Positions 1 to 7,723 of a DNA stretch of 10,236 nt are shown here, in pieces (within the stretch, counting starts at the first letter, position 1; each line of letters starts with the position of its first letter). Both the position numbers and the translations under genes were made by a program. This DNA comes from Bacteroidales bacterium. GTDB taxonomy: Bacteria; Bacteroidota; Bacteroidia; Bacteroidales; WCHB1-69. Location: contig JAGCRI010000185.1 of NCBI GenBank assembly GCA_017964755.1, positions 1 to 10,236 of the forward strand, given 5' to 3'. The notes under the pieces are model-generated. The model was not told the DNA's origin and made no database searches. It saw only the letters and a program-made list of their open reading frames with translations.

Positions 1-783
1 ACAATTACTATTATATCAATGTCAACCGATCCTGATGCTTACGCAGGATACGGCCCGTACACTCCGGGATTCATCAAAGTCCCTTACAACGACATTCCTG
101 CTTTGGAAAAAGCTCTGGAAGACCCCAATGTCGCCGGTTTCCTCGTAGAACCTATCCAAGGCGAGGCTGGAGTTTATGTTCCTGAAGACGGCTATCTTAA
201 AAAAGCATCAGAACTCTGCAAAGCTAAGAACGTGCTTTTCATCGCTGATGAGGTCCAGACAGGTATTGCCCGTACAGGACGTATGTTGGCATGCGACCAC
301 GAAGATGTACGTCCCGACATCCTTATCCTTGGTAAGGCTCTCTCAGGCGGTACAATGCCGGTGTCGGCCGTCCTCGCTGATGACGACATCATGCTTTGCA
401 TTAAGCCTGGTGAACATGGCTCGACATTCGGCGGCAACCCGATTGCCTGCAAGGTGGCTATCGCTGCCCTTGAAGTCGTTCAGGAAGAGAATCTGGTGGA
501 AAAAGCCGCTTATCTTGGTAAGATTTTCCGCGAAGAAATTGGAAAGATAAAGAGCGACATGATTGAACTCGTGCGCGGCAAGGGACTCCTCAATGCTGTA
601 GTAATCCGTCCGAAGAACGGGTTTGAGGCTTGGGACGTCTGCGAAAAGATGAAAGAACTCGGCGTGCTCGCCAAACCGACACACCAGCACATCATCCGCT
701 TCGCTCCGCCATTGGTCATCACCGAAGCCGAACTCAGAGAAGCTATTGAACTGATAAAGAAAGCCATTCTTTCTTTCGAATAA
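1..783 (+). CDS. rocD: Ornithine aminotransferase, 5' end missing
   Basis: This is the C-terminal 260 codons of a PLP-dependent class III aminotransferase; the family is normally about 400 residues, so roughly a third lies before the window. The frame is open from base 1, and the ATG at 19 is internal, since the preceding codons (TITIIS) continue the conserved ornithine aminotransferase segment before STDPDA. The enzyme interconverts L-ornithine plus 2-oxoglutarate and glutamate semialdehyde plus glutamate, in the cytosol. Visible hallmarks are the cofactor-binding Asp in IADEVQTG, the Schiff-base Lys in ILGKALSGG (codon 334-336), the GSTFGGNPIAC segment and a C-terminal RFAPPL motif. The family assignment is strong. 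Acetylornithine aminotransferase is the main alternative, but VPYNDIPALE and the FGGNP context fit RocD better. The PBP gene starts only 33 bases downstream with no terminator between, so co-transcription is possible. Confidence 0.93.
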   Translation, partial: TITIISMSTDPDAYAGYGPYTPGFIKVPYNDIPALEKALEDPNVAGFLVEPIQGEAGVYVPEDGYLKKASELCKAKNVLFIADEVQTGIARTGRMLACDHEDVRPDILILGKALSGGTMPVSAVLADDDIMLCIKPGEHGSTFGGNPIACKVAIAALEVVQEENLVEKAAYLGKIFREEIGKIKSDMIELVRGKGLLNAVVIRPKNGFEAWDVCEKMKELGVLAKPTHQHIIRFAPPLVITEAELREAIELIKKAILSFE

Positions 784-816
784 CAGAATTAATTTTGTCA
801 CGTCAATAACCCCCTG

Positions 817-3081
817 ATGAGGTCGAAACTTATAAAGCCGTTTTGGATATTATATTGCGCCGGCGTGCTGTGCGTCTTCTTGATTTTTTTCATGATTTCG
901 CACGGCTGGCTCGGTTTCATGCCCTCCTTCGAAGAATTGGAGAACCCAAAGACGAACCTCGCCACTGAAGTCTATTCCGTTGACGGGAAGCTTTTGGGAA
1001 AATACTACATCGAAAACAGGACAAACTGCAAGTATTCTGAAATATCCGAAAATCTTATCAATGCGCTTATAGCAACTGAGGATGCACGTTTTTATGAGCA
1101 TTCGGGAGTTGATGTGCGCGCATTGCTAAGGGTCGGCATGGGGGTGTTGACTTTTCACCATAAGGGCGGCGGAAGTACAGTTTCACAGCAACTCGCAAAA
1201 AACCTGTTCCCACGTGACCCCAACGCAAGCAAAATCAAGCTGGTGCTCACTAAATTCAAGGAATGGGTTGTGGCGGCACGTCTTGAACGCAGCTACTCCA
1301 AAAACGAGATTCTCGCCATGTATTTCAACACGGTGGATTTCGGGAGCAATTCGCTCGGTGTGAAGTCGGCGGCGGCCACCTATTTTGCGAAAACCCCTGC
1401 AGAACTCTCTGTGGAGGAGGCGGCGATGCTCGTGGGAATGCTCAAGGCACCGACACGCTACAGCCCGCGCCGCAATCCTGAAAACGCCCTTACAAGGCGC
1501 AACGTGGTGCTCGCTCAGATGGAGAAGTACAAGTACCTCTCAGCCGAACAGTGCGACTCAATCCAGCAGCTGCCTATTGACATATCGCGTTATAAAACGC
1601 AGACGCATATTTCCGGCCTCGCCACTTATTTCAGGGAGTACCTCAGACTTTACCTGAATGACTGGTGTAAGACTCATCCTAAAGATGACGGCACTTTTTA
1701 CGACATTTACCGTGACGGTCTGAAAATCTACACTACGATAGACTCCCGCATGCAAAAACATGCTGAAGAAGCTGTGCGCGAGCATGTGAGCGAATATCTG
1801 CAGCCCATGTTTTTCGACCATTGGAAAGGTTATAAGAATGCCCCGTTTTATCGCATTACAGAAGAGGAGACAGAACGTATTCTGAAATCTGCGATAAAGC
1901 GTAGCGACAGGTATCAGCAGATGAAGGCAGATGGAGCTTCTGAGGCTGAGATACAGGCCGCTTTCTTGAAGAAGGTGCCCATGAAATTGTACGCCGGCCC
2001 TAACAAACCGCTGAAAGACACAGTGATGTCCCCGCTGGATTCCATCCGCTATATGAAGTCGTTCCTTCAGTGCGGACTTATGGCGGTCGAGTCGAATACG
2101 GGATTGGTAAAAGCTTACGTGGGCGGCACCGACTATGAATATTTCCAATTTGACCATGTCAAGTTGTCGAAACGCCAGGTCGGATCTACTTTCAAACCAT
2201 ACGTATATACTGTGGCTATGCAGTCAGGCGAATATGACCCTTGCACGGAGGTCCCGAACATACCTGTAACATTCGCACCCGGTGACTGGGGAGTGATTGA
2301 AGCGTGGACACCAAGAAATTCAGGTTATCCTGAAGATGAAGGGAAAATGCTTCCGCTTAAAAAGGCGCTTGCACATTCGTTGAACCAAGTGTCAGCGTAT
2401 ATCATGAAGCAGTTCGGCCCGCAGGCGGTTGTTGACCTTGTCCACAACATGGGTATGACTTCTGACATTCCGGCCGTTCCCGCTATCTGTCTCGGCGCAT
2501 GCGAGTTGAGCCTTTATGAACAGGTGGGCGCCATAAACTGCTTCCCGAACAAAGGCGTTTATGTTGAGCCAATATTCATCACAAAGATATGCGATAGGGA
2601 AGGGAATGAGATAGCGAAATTCACGCCGAAGACGAATGAGGCTATAGACGAAAGCACAGCATACAAGACAGTGCGTCTGATGCAGGGTGTTGTTGACTAT
2701 GGTACCGGCTGGAGTCTCCGCGGCGCCAAATATCAGCTTTCGTTCCCGTTGGGCGGCAAAACCGGTACAACTGACAACCAGTCTGACGGCTGGTTCGTGG
2801 GCTATACTCCAGTGCTGACTTGCGGAGTGTGGGTCGGTTGTGAAGACCGCGCCGCACATTTCCGCTCTACTGCATTAGGTCAAGGTGCGCGTACGGCGTT
2901 GCCTGTTTTCGCCCTTTTTATGAAAAAATGCTATTCCGATCCCGAATTGCCATATCATAAGATGTTGGACAACCCCGAAAAATACCCTGGCCGCGACTTC
3001 GTCCGTCCTGACAAATTCACAGGGGATGAAAACGGCTGCAACGAAAACAGACAAAACAGAAAAAAATTGGATTTCGACTGA
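817..3081 (+). CDS. mrcA: Class A penicillin-binding protein 1a (glycosyltransferase/transpeptidase)
   Basis: This 754-residue bifunctional enzyme polymerises lipid II into glycan strands and cross-links the stem peptides on the periplasmic face of the inner membrane. Residues about 9-29 form one transmembrane anchor after a short basic cytoplasmic tail. The GT51 domain (about 50-230) has the catalytic Glu88 in ATEDARFYEH, the GGGSTVSQQLAKNLF motif (117-131) and the RLERSYSKNEILAMYFN motif (155-171). The transpeptidase domain (about 415-690) has SxxK at Ser457-Lys460 (STFK), SxN at Ser521-Asn523 and KTGT at 648-651. All catalytic motifs are intact. Residues about 320-410 form the long linker typical of Bacteroidota PBP1A. 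The C-terminus ends in a hydrophilic Asn/Lys/Arg-rich tail. The length is normal for the family. The ATG at 817 directly precedes the basic tail and membrane segment. There is no obvious promoter in the 33-base gap after rocD. Confidence 0.95.
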   Translation: MRSKLIKPFWILYCAGVLCVFLIFFMISHGWLGFMPSFEELENPKTNLATEVYSVDGKLLGKYYIENRTNCKYSEISENLINALIATEDARFYEHSGVDVRALLRVGMGVLTFHHKGGGSTVSQQLAKNLFPRDPNASKIKLVLTKFKEWVVAARLERSYSKNEILAMYFNTVDFGSNSLGVKSAAATYFAKTPAELSVEEAAMLVGMLKAPTRYSPRRNPENALTRRNVVLAQMEKYKYLSAEQCDSIQQLPIDISRYKTQTHISGLATYFREYLRLYLNDWCKTHPKDDGTFYDIYRDGLKIYTTIDSRMQKHAEEAVREHVSEYLQPMFFDHWKGYKNAPFYRITEEETERILKSAIKRSDRYQQMKADGASEAEIQAAFLKKVPMKLYAGPNKPLKDTVMSPLDSIRYMKSFLQCGLMAVESNTGLVKAYVGGTDYEYFQFDHVKLSKRQVGSTFKPYVYTVAMQSGEYDPCTEVPNIPVTFAPGDWGVIEAWTPRNSGYPEDEGKMLPLKKALAHSLNQVSAYIMKQFGPQAVVDLVHNMGMTSDIPAVPAICLGACELSLYEQVGAINCFPNKGVYVEPIFITKICDREGNEIAKFTPKTNEAIDESTAYKTVRLMQGVVDYGTGWSLRGAKYQLSFPLGGKTGTTDNQSDGWFVGYTPVLTCGVWVGCEDRAAHFRSTALGQGARTALPVFALFMKKCYSDPELPYHKMLDNPEKYPGRDFVRPDKFTGDENGCNENRQNRKKLDFD

Positions 3082-3121
3082 TTTTTCCTTATTAAAGCTA
3101 TTAAATTGAACAAATTTAGAG

Positions 3122-3129
3122 TATTTTTG
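3122..3129 (+). promoter_or_regulatory. Candidate -7 promoter element for the orphan response regulator
   Basis: TATTTTTG matches the Bacteroidota -7 consensus TAnnTTTG exactly. It lies in the 135-base AT-rich gap between the PBP gene and the response regulator, about 90 bases before the start codon. I see no TTTG -33 element at the expected spacing of roughly 19-21 bases. In such AT-rich DNA a chance match is plausible, so this is a weak call. No terminator hairpin for the PBP gene is evident in the gap. Confidence 0.35.
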
Positions 3130-3216
3130 TTTTTTATACAATTTTATTAAAAAAACTGCGTTATTCAAACTGAAAATTAAAAATTTAAAAGATATTATAA
3201 ACTTTTGAAATATTAT

Positions 3217-4002
3217 ATGATGAAAACAACGAGAAACAGAATTATGCTGGTTGAAGACAGCCAGAATCTTCGCATGGTATTGAAAGATTATTTTGAAATG
3301 CTTGATTTTCAAGTAAACGATTTCAATGATGGGAATGCAGCCCTTGACTCATTCCGCAAAGAGGGTTATGATATTTGTGTCCTTGATATCATGATGCCAG
3401 GTAAGGATGGGTTTACACTTATGCAGGACATTCACAAGATAAATCCTCAGATGCCTGTGATACTGGTAACCAGCAAACAGAGCAAGGAAGACAAGATCAA
3501 GGGCTTCAAACTCGGTTGCGACGACTACGTCATCAAACCGTTCAGCACCGAAGAGCTGACATTGCGCATTAAGGCGGTTTTGCGCCGTACACAAAATACG
3601 GCAGTCAAGTCGAGACCGTTGTATGAAGAGCGTATTTATGTAATCGGCAATTACACGTTCGACTACAGCGCAATGGAACTCAGACACCCAAAAGCCACAC
3701 GCTACCTCACCCGCAAAGAGGCCGAGCTGCTCCGTCTCTTCTGTGAGTACAAGAACAAGCTCCTCACCCGCGAGACGATACTCCGCGAAGTATGGGGCGA
3801 TGAGGACTACGCTGTGGGCAGAAGTATGGACGTGTTCCTTACGAAGCTGCGCTCATATCTCAGCCTTGACGAGGTGCCGGAAGAACACATTAACAAGAAT
3901 GGGGGACGCCACAACAAGTATGAACCCGGTTATGAACCCGATGTGCAAATTGTCAATGTTCACGGTACCGGTTTCATTCTGAAAGTTAAGGAAAATAACT
4001 AA
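3217..4002 (+). CDS. Orphan OmpR/PhoB-family response regulator with enlarged winged helix
   Basis: A 261-residue transcription factor with an N-terminal receiver domain (about 8-125) and a C-terminal trans_reg_C winged-helix domain (about 138-257). In this numbering the acidic pocket is Glu13/Asp14, the phospho-acceptor is Asp57 (in VLDIMMPGKDGF), Thr85 is the switch residue and Lys107 the conserved lysine (IKPF). All are present, so it should be phosphorylatable. The frame can extend to a TTG at 3205, but ATG 3217 or ATG 3220 is preferred because both are ATG and sit immediately before the conserved receiver start. Its closest relative in the window is the RprY-like regulator at 7007, with the same RSMDV..TKLR recognition-helix region. 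Between that helix and the VQIVNVHGTGF strand, residues about 215-242 are roughly 22 longer than in RprY. No kinase gene is adjacent upstream, and a strong terminator follows, so it is probably a separate transcript. Confidence 0.92.
   Translation: MMKTTRNRIMLVEDSQNLRMVLKDYFEMLDFQVNDFNDGNAALDSFRKEGYDICVLDIMMPGKDGFTLMQDIHKINPQMPVILVTSKQSKEDKIKGFKLGCDDYVIKPFSTEELTLRIKAVLRRTQNTAVKSRPLYEERIYVIGNYTFDYSAMELRHPKATRYLTRKEAELLRLFCEYKNKLLTRETILREVWGDEDYAVGRSMDVFLTKLRSYLSLDEVPEEHINKNGGRHNKYEPGYEPDVQIVNVHGTGFILKVKENN
3919..3942 (+). repeat. Two tandem 12-bp units inside the regulator gene
   Basis: TATGAACCCGGT is followed directly by TATGAACCCGAT, with 11 of 12 positions identical. The pair encodes YEPG then YEPD, within the extra loop of the orphan response regulator. 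The in-frame 12-bp unit adds four residues without disturbing the reading frame. Only two copies are present, so it is a small local duplication rather than an array. Confidence 0.8.
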
Positions 4003-4016
4003 CCGGAATTATTTAT

Positions 4017-4042
4017 AAAGACCTTTTTTAAGGTCTTTTTTT
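4017..4042 (+). terminator. Intrinsic terminator after the orphan response regulator
   Basis: A perfect 9-bp stem, AAAGACCTT (4017-4025) pairing with AAGGTCTTT (4030-4038), encloses a TTTT loop. The stem runs into a T tract covering 4036-4042. It begins 15 bases after the regulator stop codon and separates this gene from the dipeptidase operon. Confidence 0.9.
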
Positions 4043-4081
4043 GCTTATTTATAAGAACAACATTATTAAACATTGATATTT

Positions 4082-5452
4082 ATGAAAGGATTGAACGAAT
4101 ATATTGAGGCTAATAAAGACCGTTTCCTTGATGAGCTGTTTTCTCTCTTGAGAATACAGTCGATAAGTTCGCAGGAGAGCCATAAGAATGATATGGTGGC
4201 GTGTGCAAATCGCTGGCGTGAGCTTATCTTGGCCGCCGGCGCTGACAAGTGCGAAGTTATGCCTACTGCCGGAAACCCTGTAGTTTATGCTGAGAAAATT
4301 ATATCTCCGTCAGCTCCAACAGTTCTCGTATATGGCCATTATGATGTTATGCCTGTTGACCCTGAGGAGTTGTGGAATACCAAGCCTTTTGAACCCGTTA
4401 TAAAGGATGGTAAAATTTGGGGACGCGGCGCCGATGACGACAAGGGGCAGTCTTTTATGCACGCAAAGGCTTTCGAGTTTATGGTAAAGACAAACCAGCT
4501 CCCTTGCAATGTGAAATTCATGCTTGAGGGTGAGGAGGAAATCGGTAGCGGCAGCTTGTACGGCTTTTGCGAAGAACATAAGGAGCTGCTTAAGGCTGAC
4601 GTTATTCTCGTGTCGGATACGAGTATGATAGCTCCCGACAAACCGTCAATCACTGTAGGGCTGCGTGGGCTCACATATTTGGAAGTATCTGTTACAGGTC
4701 CGAACAAGGATCTTCATTCAGGCATTTTTGGCGGGGCGGTGGCGAACCCGATAAATGTGCTTTGCCAGATGATAGCCTCTCTGACAAATGACAAAAATGA
4801 GATTGCGATACCTCATTTTTATGATGACGTGCTTGTCGTTTCGGCTGAGGAGCGCGCTCTGATGGCGAAGGCACCATTCGATTTGCAGGCATACAAGGCA
4901 GCCATTGACGTGGAGGAACTTCACGGCGAGGAGGGCTATTCAACCATTGAGCGCACTGGCATCCGACCGACTTTGGATGTGTGCGGAATTTGGGGCGGAT
5001 ACACCGGCGAGGGCTCAAAGACGGTGCTCCCGTCTCAAGCTTTTGCCAAAATATCTATGCGACTTGTTCCAAACCAGAAGTCTGAAGACATTGCCAATCT
5101 TTTTAAAAAGCACTTTGAGTCTATCGCTCCGAAATGCGTAAAGGTTGAAGTCAAACCGTGCCACGGCGGCGAGGCCTACGTTGCCCCGATAGACATGCCT
5201 GCTTACAAGGCTGCCGAAAAGGCATTCGTGACAACTTACGGCAAGCAGCCAATCCCGACACGTAGCGGAGGCAGTATTCCGATTGTTGCCGGCTTTGAGC
5301 GCATACTCGGACTGAAATCAATACTCATGGGCTTCGGCCTCGCTGAAGACGCAATACATTCTCCCAACGAGAGTTACCCGTTGTTCAATTTCTTCAAGGG
5401 AATTGAAACCATACCTTATTTTTATGAAAACTTCGCTGAATTGATGAAATAA
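4082..5452 (+). CDS. M20-family zinc dipeptidase/metallopeptidase
   Basis: This 456-residue di-zinc exopeptidase belongs to the M20 (carnosinase/CNDP2-like) family and probably hydrolyses dipeptides in the cytosol; I see no signal peptide. Counting from the ATG at 4082, the metal and catalytic residues are His86 and Asp88 (GHYDVMP), the bridging Asp119 (GRGADDDKG), the Glu152 base and Glu153 ligand (EGEEEIGSG), Asp179 (SDTS) and C-terminal His426 (EDAIHSPNE). The full set is present. Residues about 190-360 form the dimerisation (lid) domain between the two halves of the catalytic domain. A TTG at 4073 could extend the frame by three codons, but the ATG at 4082, after an A/T-rich leader and before KGLNEYIEANKD, is more credible. 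The length is normal for the family. Its stop lies 12 bases before the histidine kinase start, suggesting an operon. Exact substrate specificity cannot be read from the sequence. Confidence 0.93.
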   Translation: MKGLNEYIEANKDRFLDELFSLLRIQSISSQESHKNDMVACANRWRELILAAGADKCEVMPTAGNPVVYAEKIISPSAPTVLVYGHYDVMPVDPEELWNTKPFEPVIKDGKIWGRGADDDKGQSFMHAKAFEFMVKTNQLPCNVKFMLEGEEEIGSGSLYGFCEEHKELLKADVILVSDTSMIAPDKPSITVGLRGLTYLEVSVTGPNKDLHSGIFGGAVANPINVLCQMIASLTNDKNEIAIPHFYDDVLVVSAEERALMAKAPFDLQAYKAAIDVEELHGEEGYSTIERTGIRPTLDVCGIWGGYTGEGSKTVLPSQAFAKISMRLVPNQKSEDIANLFKKHFESIAPKCVKVEVKPCHGGEAYVAPIDMPAYKAAEKAFVTTYGKQPIPTRSGGSIPIVAGFERILGLKSILMGFGLAEDAIHSPNESYPLFNFFKGIETIPYFYENFAELMK

Positions 5453-5464
5453 TATCTATAAGAT

Positions 5465-7003
5465 ATGAGACGCCGTCTGCTGTTCACTCTTGCCTCAGTG
5501 CTCATTGTTGCCTCCATAGTTTTGGTTATAGGTATCGTAATGCTCTATTCTCAGGCTGAGAAACAGCAGGCTAACATCTTTGACGGGGAGGTGCAGCGCG
5601 CCGGCTATAACGCTGTTGACAAGATCAGCGGCGTGTTGGAGGGAAACCCACAGTCAGACACTTTGACTATTGCTCCCGATTCCGCAGCAGAAGTCTATTT
5701 TCAGAAGTTTGTCAGACAGTATTTGGTTGACACTCTCAATAAACGGCGTGTCGGCTTCGTGAAGGGCGTCATCGACTTTGAGCGCAATGCGGTAATACCG
5801 TTGGATACGCTCTTTTATGATACCCTTTGCAGAAATGATCTTTGCAATGTCGTTGCAAAAAAATGGGAGGCTGATATTGATGTGGTTCAATATGGTGAAC
5901 TTCATTCGTATCCGGTTGCCCATGCAATTACGCTTCCGGTTGAAATGGACAGCACCGTTGTGAGTTTGCTCGACAGGCGTTTCCTTTACCGTGTTATCAA
6001 ATTGGCGCTGACAGAGCAAGGGGTGGATGCCGATTTCGATTTTGCCGTTTATACTTCCTATAACTCAAAATTCGTTGTGGCACCGCAGCGGACAGCCTAT
6101 AGCGACATCCTCAAGAGCAAGTATTTTTTCAGACTGAAGAGCAACGAAAAGTTCATAGCACCATATTATCTTATAATATATTTCCCGACAGTGCGCACAT
6201 ATCTCCTTCATAGAATGAGTTTTATTGTCGGAATTATAGCGGTTTTCTTCATTATAATAATGTTTATCGCCGCACTCACACTATTCTCTCTTTATAGGCA
6301 GAAGAAAATTGCCGACATAAAGAATGATTTTATCGATAATATGACGCATGAGCTTAAAACACCTATTGCGACAATATCTTTGGCGTGTGATGCTTTTCAC
6401 AATGAGAATATGCTGGAAGATAAGGAGTCGCGTTTGGCATATATACAAATCATTAAAAATGAGAATACGCGTCTCCAGAATATGGTGACGAACGTTTTGA
6501 GGACGGCACAGCTCAGACGCGGACAGATTGTTATGGACATTGCAAAAGTTGACATGCACGAAATCGTGAACCGTGTCGTTGACAGTGTAGCGCTGCAGGT
6601 GAAATCGAGAAACGGCTCGATGGAGCTAAAACTTGAGGCCGATAACCCTGTTATCTATGCTGACGGTGAGCATATCCGTAACGTAGTTGTCAATATTGTG
6701 GAGAATGCCTTGAAATATTCTCATGACGCTCCGCAGATAACAATTGCCACCCATAATGACGAAAAGCATTTGTTTTTGTCTGTAAAAGATTGTGGTATAG
6801 GTATTTCTAAGAAAAACATAAAACATATTTTCGATGATTTCTACCGTGTCCCTACAGGAAACCTTCATGATGTCAAGGGCTACGGGCTTGGATTGAGTTA
6901 TGTGAAAAAAATTGTATCTTTACACGGCGGTTCTGTCCATGTCAATAGTGAGCAGGGAAAAGGGACCGAATTTATCATTTGTTTACCAATAAAACACAAA
7001 TAA
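5465..7003 (+). CDS. rprX: RprX-like sensor histidine kinase
   Basis: A 512-residue inner-membrane sensor kinase. TM1 spans about residues 5-28 after an MRRR start. A periplasmic sensor region of roughly 220 residues follows (about 30-250), with no motif I recognise, and TM2 spans about 252-276. There is no clear HAMP domain; the HisKA helix starts almost directly after TM2. His295 in the H-box (NMTHELKTPIATISLA) is the phospho-acceptor. The ATP-binding domain shows the N-box (NVVVNIVENALKYS, about 405-419), the G1 box DCGIGIS (442-448), an F-box-like FDDFYR and the G2 box GYGLGLSYV (472-480). All elements are intact. The gene lies 12 bases after the dipeptidase and 3 bases before a response regulator, which is surely its partner. 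The name rprX is based on similarity to the Bacteroides fragilis RprX H-box and architecture. The inducing signal is unknown. Confidence 0.93.
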   Translation: MRRRLLFTLASVLIVASIVLVIGIVMLYSQAEKQQANIFDGEVQRAGYNAVDKISGVLEGNPQSDTLTIAPDSAAEVYFQKFVRQYLVDTLNKRRVGFVKGVIDFERNAVIPLDTLFYDTLCRNDLCNVVAKKWEADIDVVQYGELHSYPVAHAITLPVEMDSTVVSLLDRRFLYRVIKLALTEQGVDADFDFAVYTSYNSKFVVAPQRTAYSDILKSKYFFRLKSNEKFIAPYYLIIYFPTVRTYLLHRMSFIVGIIAVFFIIIMFIAALTLFSLYRQKKIADIKNDFIDNMTHELKTPIATISLACDAFHNENMLEDKESRLAYIQIIKNENTRLQNMVTNVLRTAQLRRGQIVMDIAKVDMHEIVNRVVDSVALQVKSRNGSMELKLEADNPVIYADGEHIRNVVVNIVENALKYSHDAPQITIATHNDEKHLFLSVKDCGIGISKKNIKHIFDDFYRVPTGNLHDVKGYGLGLSYVKKIVSLHGGSVHVNSEQGKGTEFIICLPIKHK

Positions 7004-7006
7004 ACT

Positions 7007-7696
7007 ATGGAAAACATAAGATTATTGTTAGCTGAAGACGATGTCAATTTGGGAAAGGTTCTTACCGATACCCTCACAGCTAAGGGCTATTCCGTAAAAT
7101 ATGCCAACAACGGTGAAGTGGCATACGAGCTGTTCACAACGAAAAACCTCAATTTCGACATCTGTCTTATTGATGTCATGATGCCGCTTAAAGATGGTTT
7201 TACCCTTGTGAAGGAAATTCGCAAGTTGGACAAGAAAATTCCGGTTATCTTTTTGACAGCAAAGACATTGCAGCAGGATATGATTGAAGGTCTGAATATA
7301 GGTGCTGACGATTATATAACGAAGCCGTTTGACATGAATGTCCTTGAAGCCCGTTTGCAGGCGGTGCTTCGCCGCACCAAACAGAACCCTGAAAATACGC
7401 AGACAGTGTTCCAGCTGGGTGACATCACTTTCGACTCCAACCGGCAGACCCTTTTGGTGCAGGGGAAAGAGAAAAAACTGACGACACGCGAGACTGAAGT
7501 CCTGCTGATGCTGATACAGAACAAAAATGAGGTGTTGGAACGCGGCTATGCACTCAAGAAAATTTGGGGTGACGACAGCTTCTACAATGCACGCAGCATG
7601 GATGTCTATATCACAAAACTCCGCCGCTACTTTAAGGATAACCCGTCTGTACAGATTGTCAATATTCACGGGATCGGTTTCAAACTTGTAATATAG
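7007..7696 (+). CDS. rprY: RprY-like OmpR-family response regulator
   Basis: A 229-residue DNA-binding response regulator. The receiver domain (about 3-120) has Asp11/Asp12, phospho-acceptor Asp56 (LIDVMMPLKDGF), switch Thr84 (FLTAKT) and Lys106 (TKPF). The trans_reg_C winged-helix domain (about 135-229) includes LTTRETEVL, the RSMDVYITKLRRYF recognition region and a terminal VQIVNIHGIGFKL hairpin. The ATG sits three bases after the kinase stop codon, so the pair is almost certainly co-transcribed and works as one two-component system. Its IFLTAKTLQQD and GADDYITKPF segments match the RprY type as I know it. It lacks the long insertion seen in the orphan regulator at 3217. No terminator follows; the next gene starts 27 bases later. 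Confidence 0.95.
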   Translation: MENIRLLLAEDDVNLGKVLTDTLTAKGYSVKYANNGEVAYELFTTKNLNFDICLIDVMMPLKDGFTLVKEIRKLDKKIPVIFLTAKTLQQDMIEGLNIGADDYITKPFDMNVLEARLQAVLRRTKQNPENTQTVFQLGDITFDSNRQTLLVQGKEKKLTTRETEVLLMLIQNKNEVLERGYALKKIWGDDSFYNARSMDVYITKLRRYFKDNPSVQIVNIHGIGFKLVI

Positions 7697-7723
7697 AATC
7701 TGGAAATTCAGTCGTGACATTTT

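Noticed and set aside
1558..2157. 199-codon antisense open frame inside the PBP gene
   Set aside because: The plus strand encodes a conserved class A PBP through the whole stretch. The antisense product shows no domain or credible start context.
3205..3216. TTG start for the orphan response regulator
   Set aside because: Two ATG codons follow at 3217 and 3220, right before the conserved receiver domain. The four extra residues add no recognised element.
4073..4081. TTG start for the M20 dipeptidase
   Set aside because: ATG 4082 is three codons on and fits the usual N-terminus of the family better.
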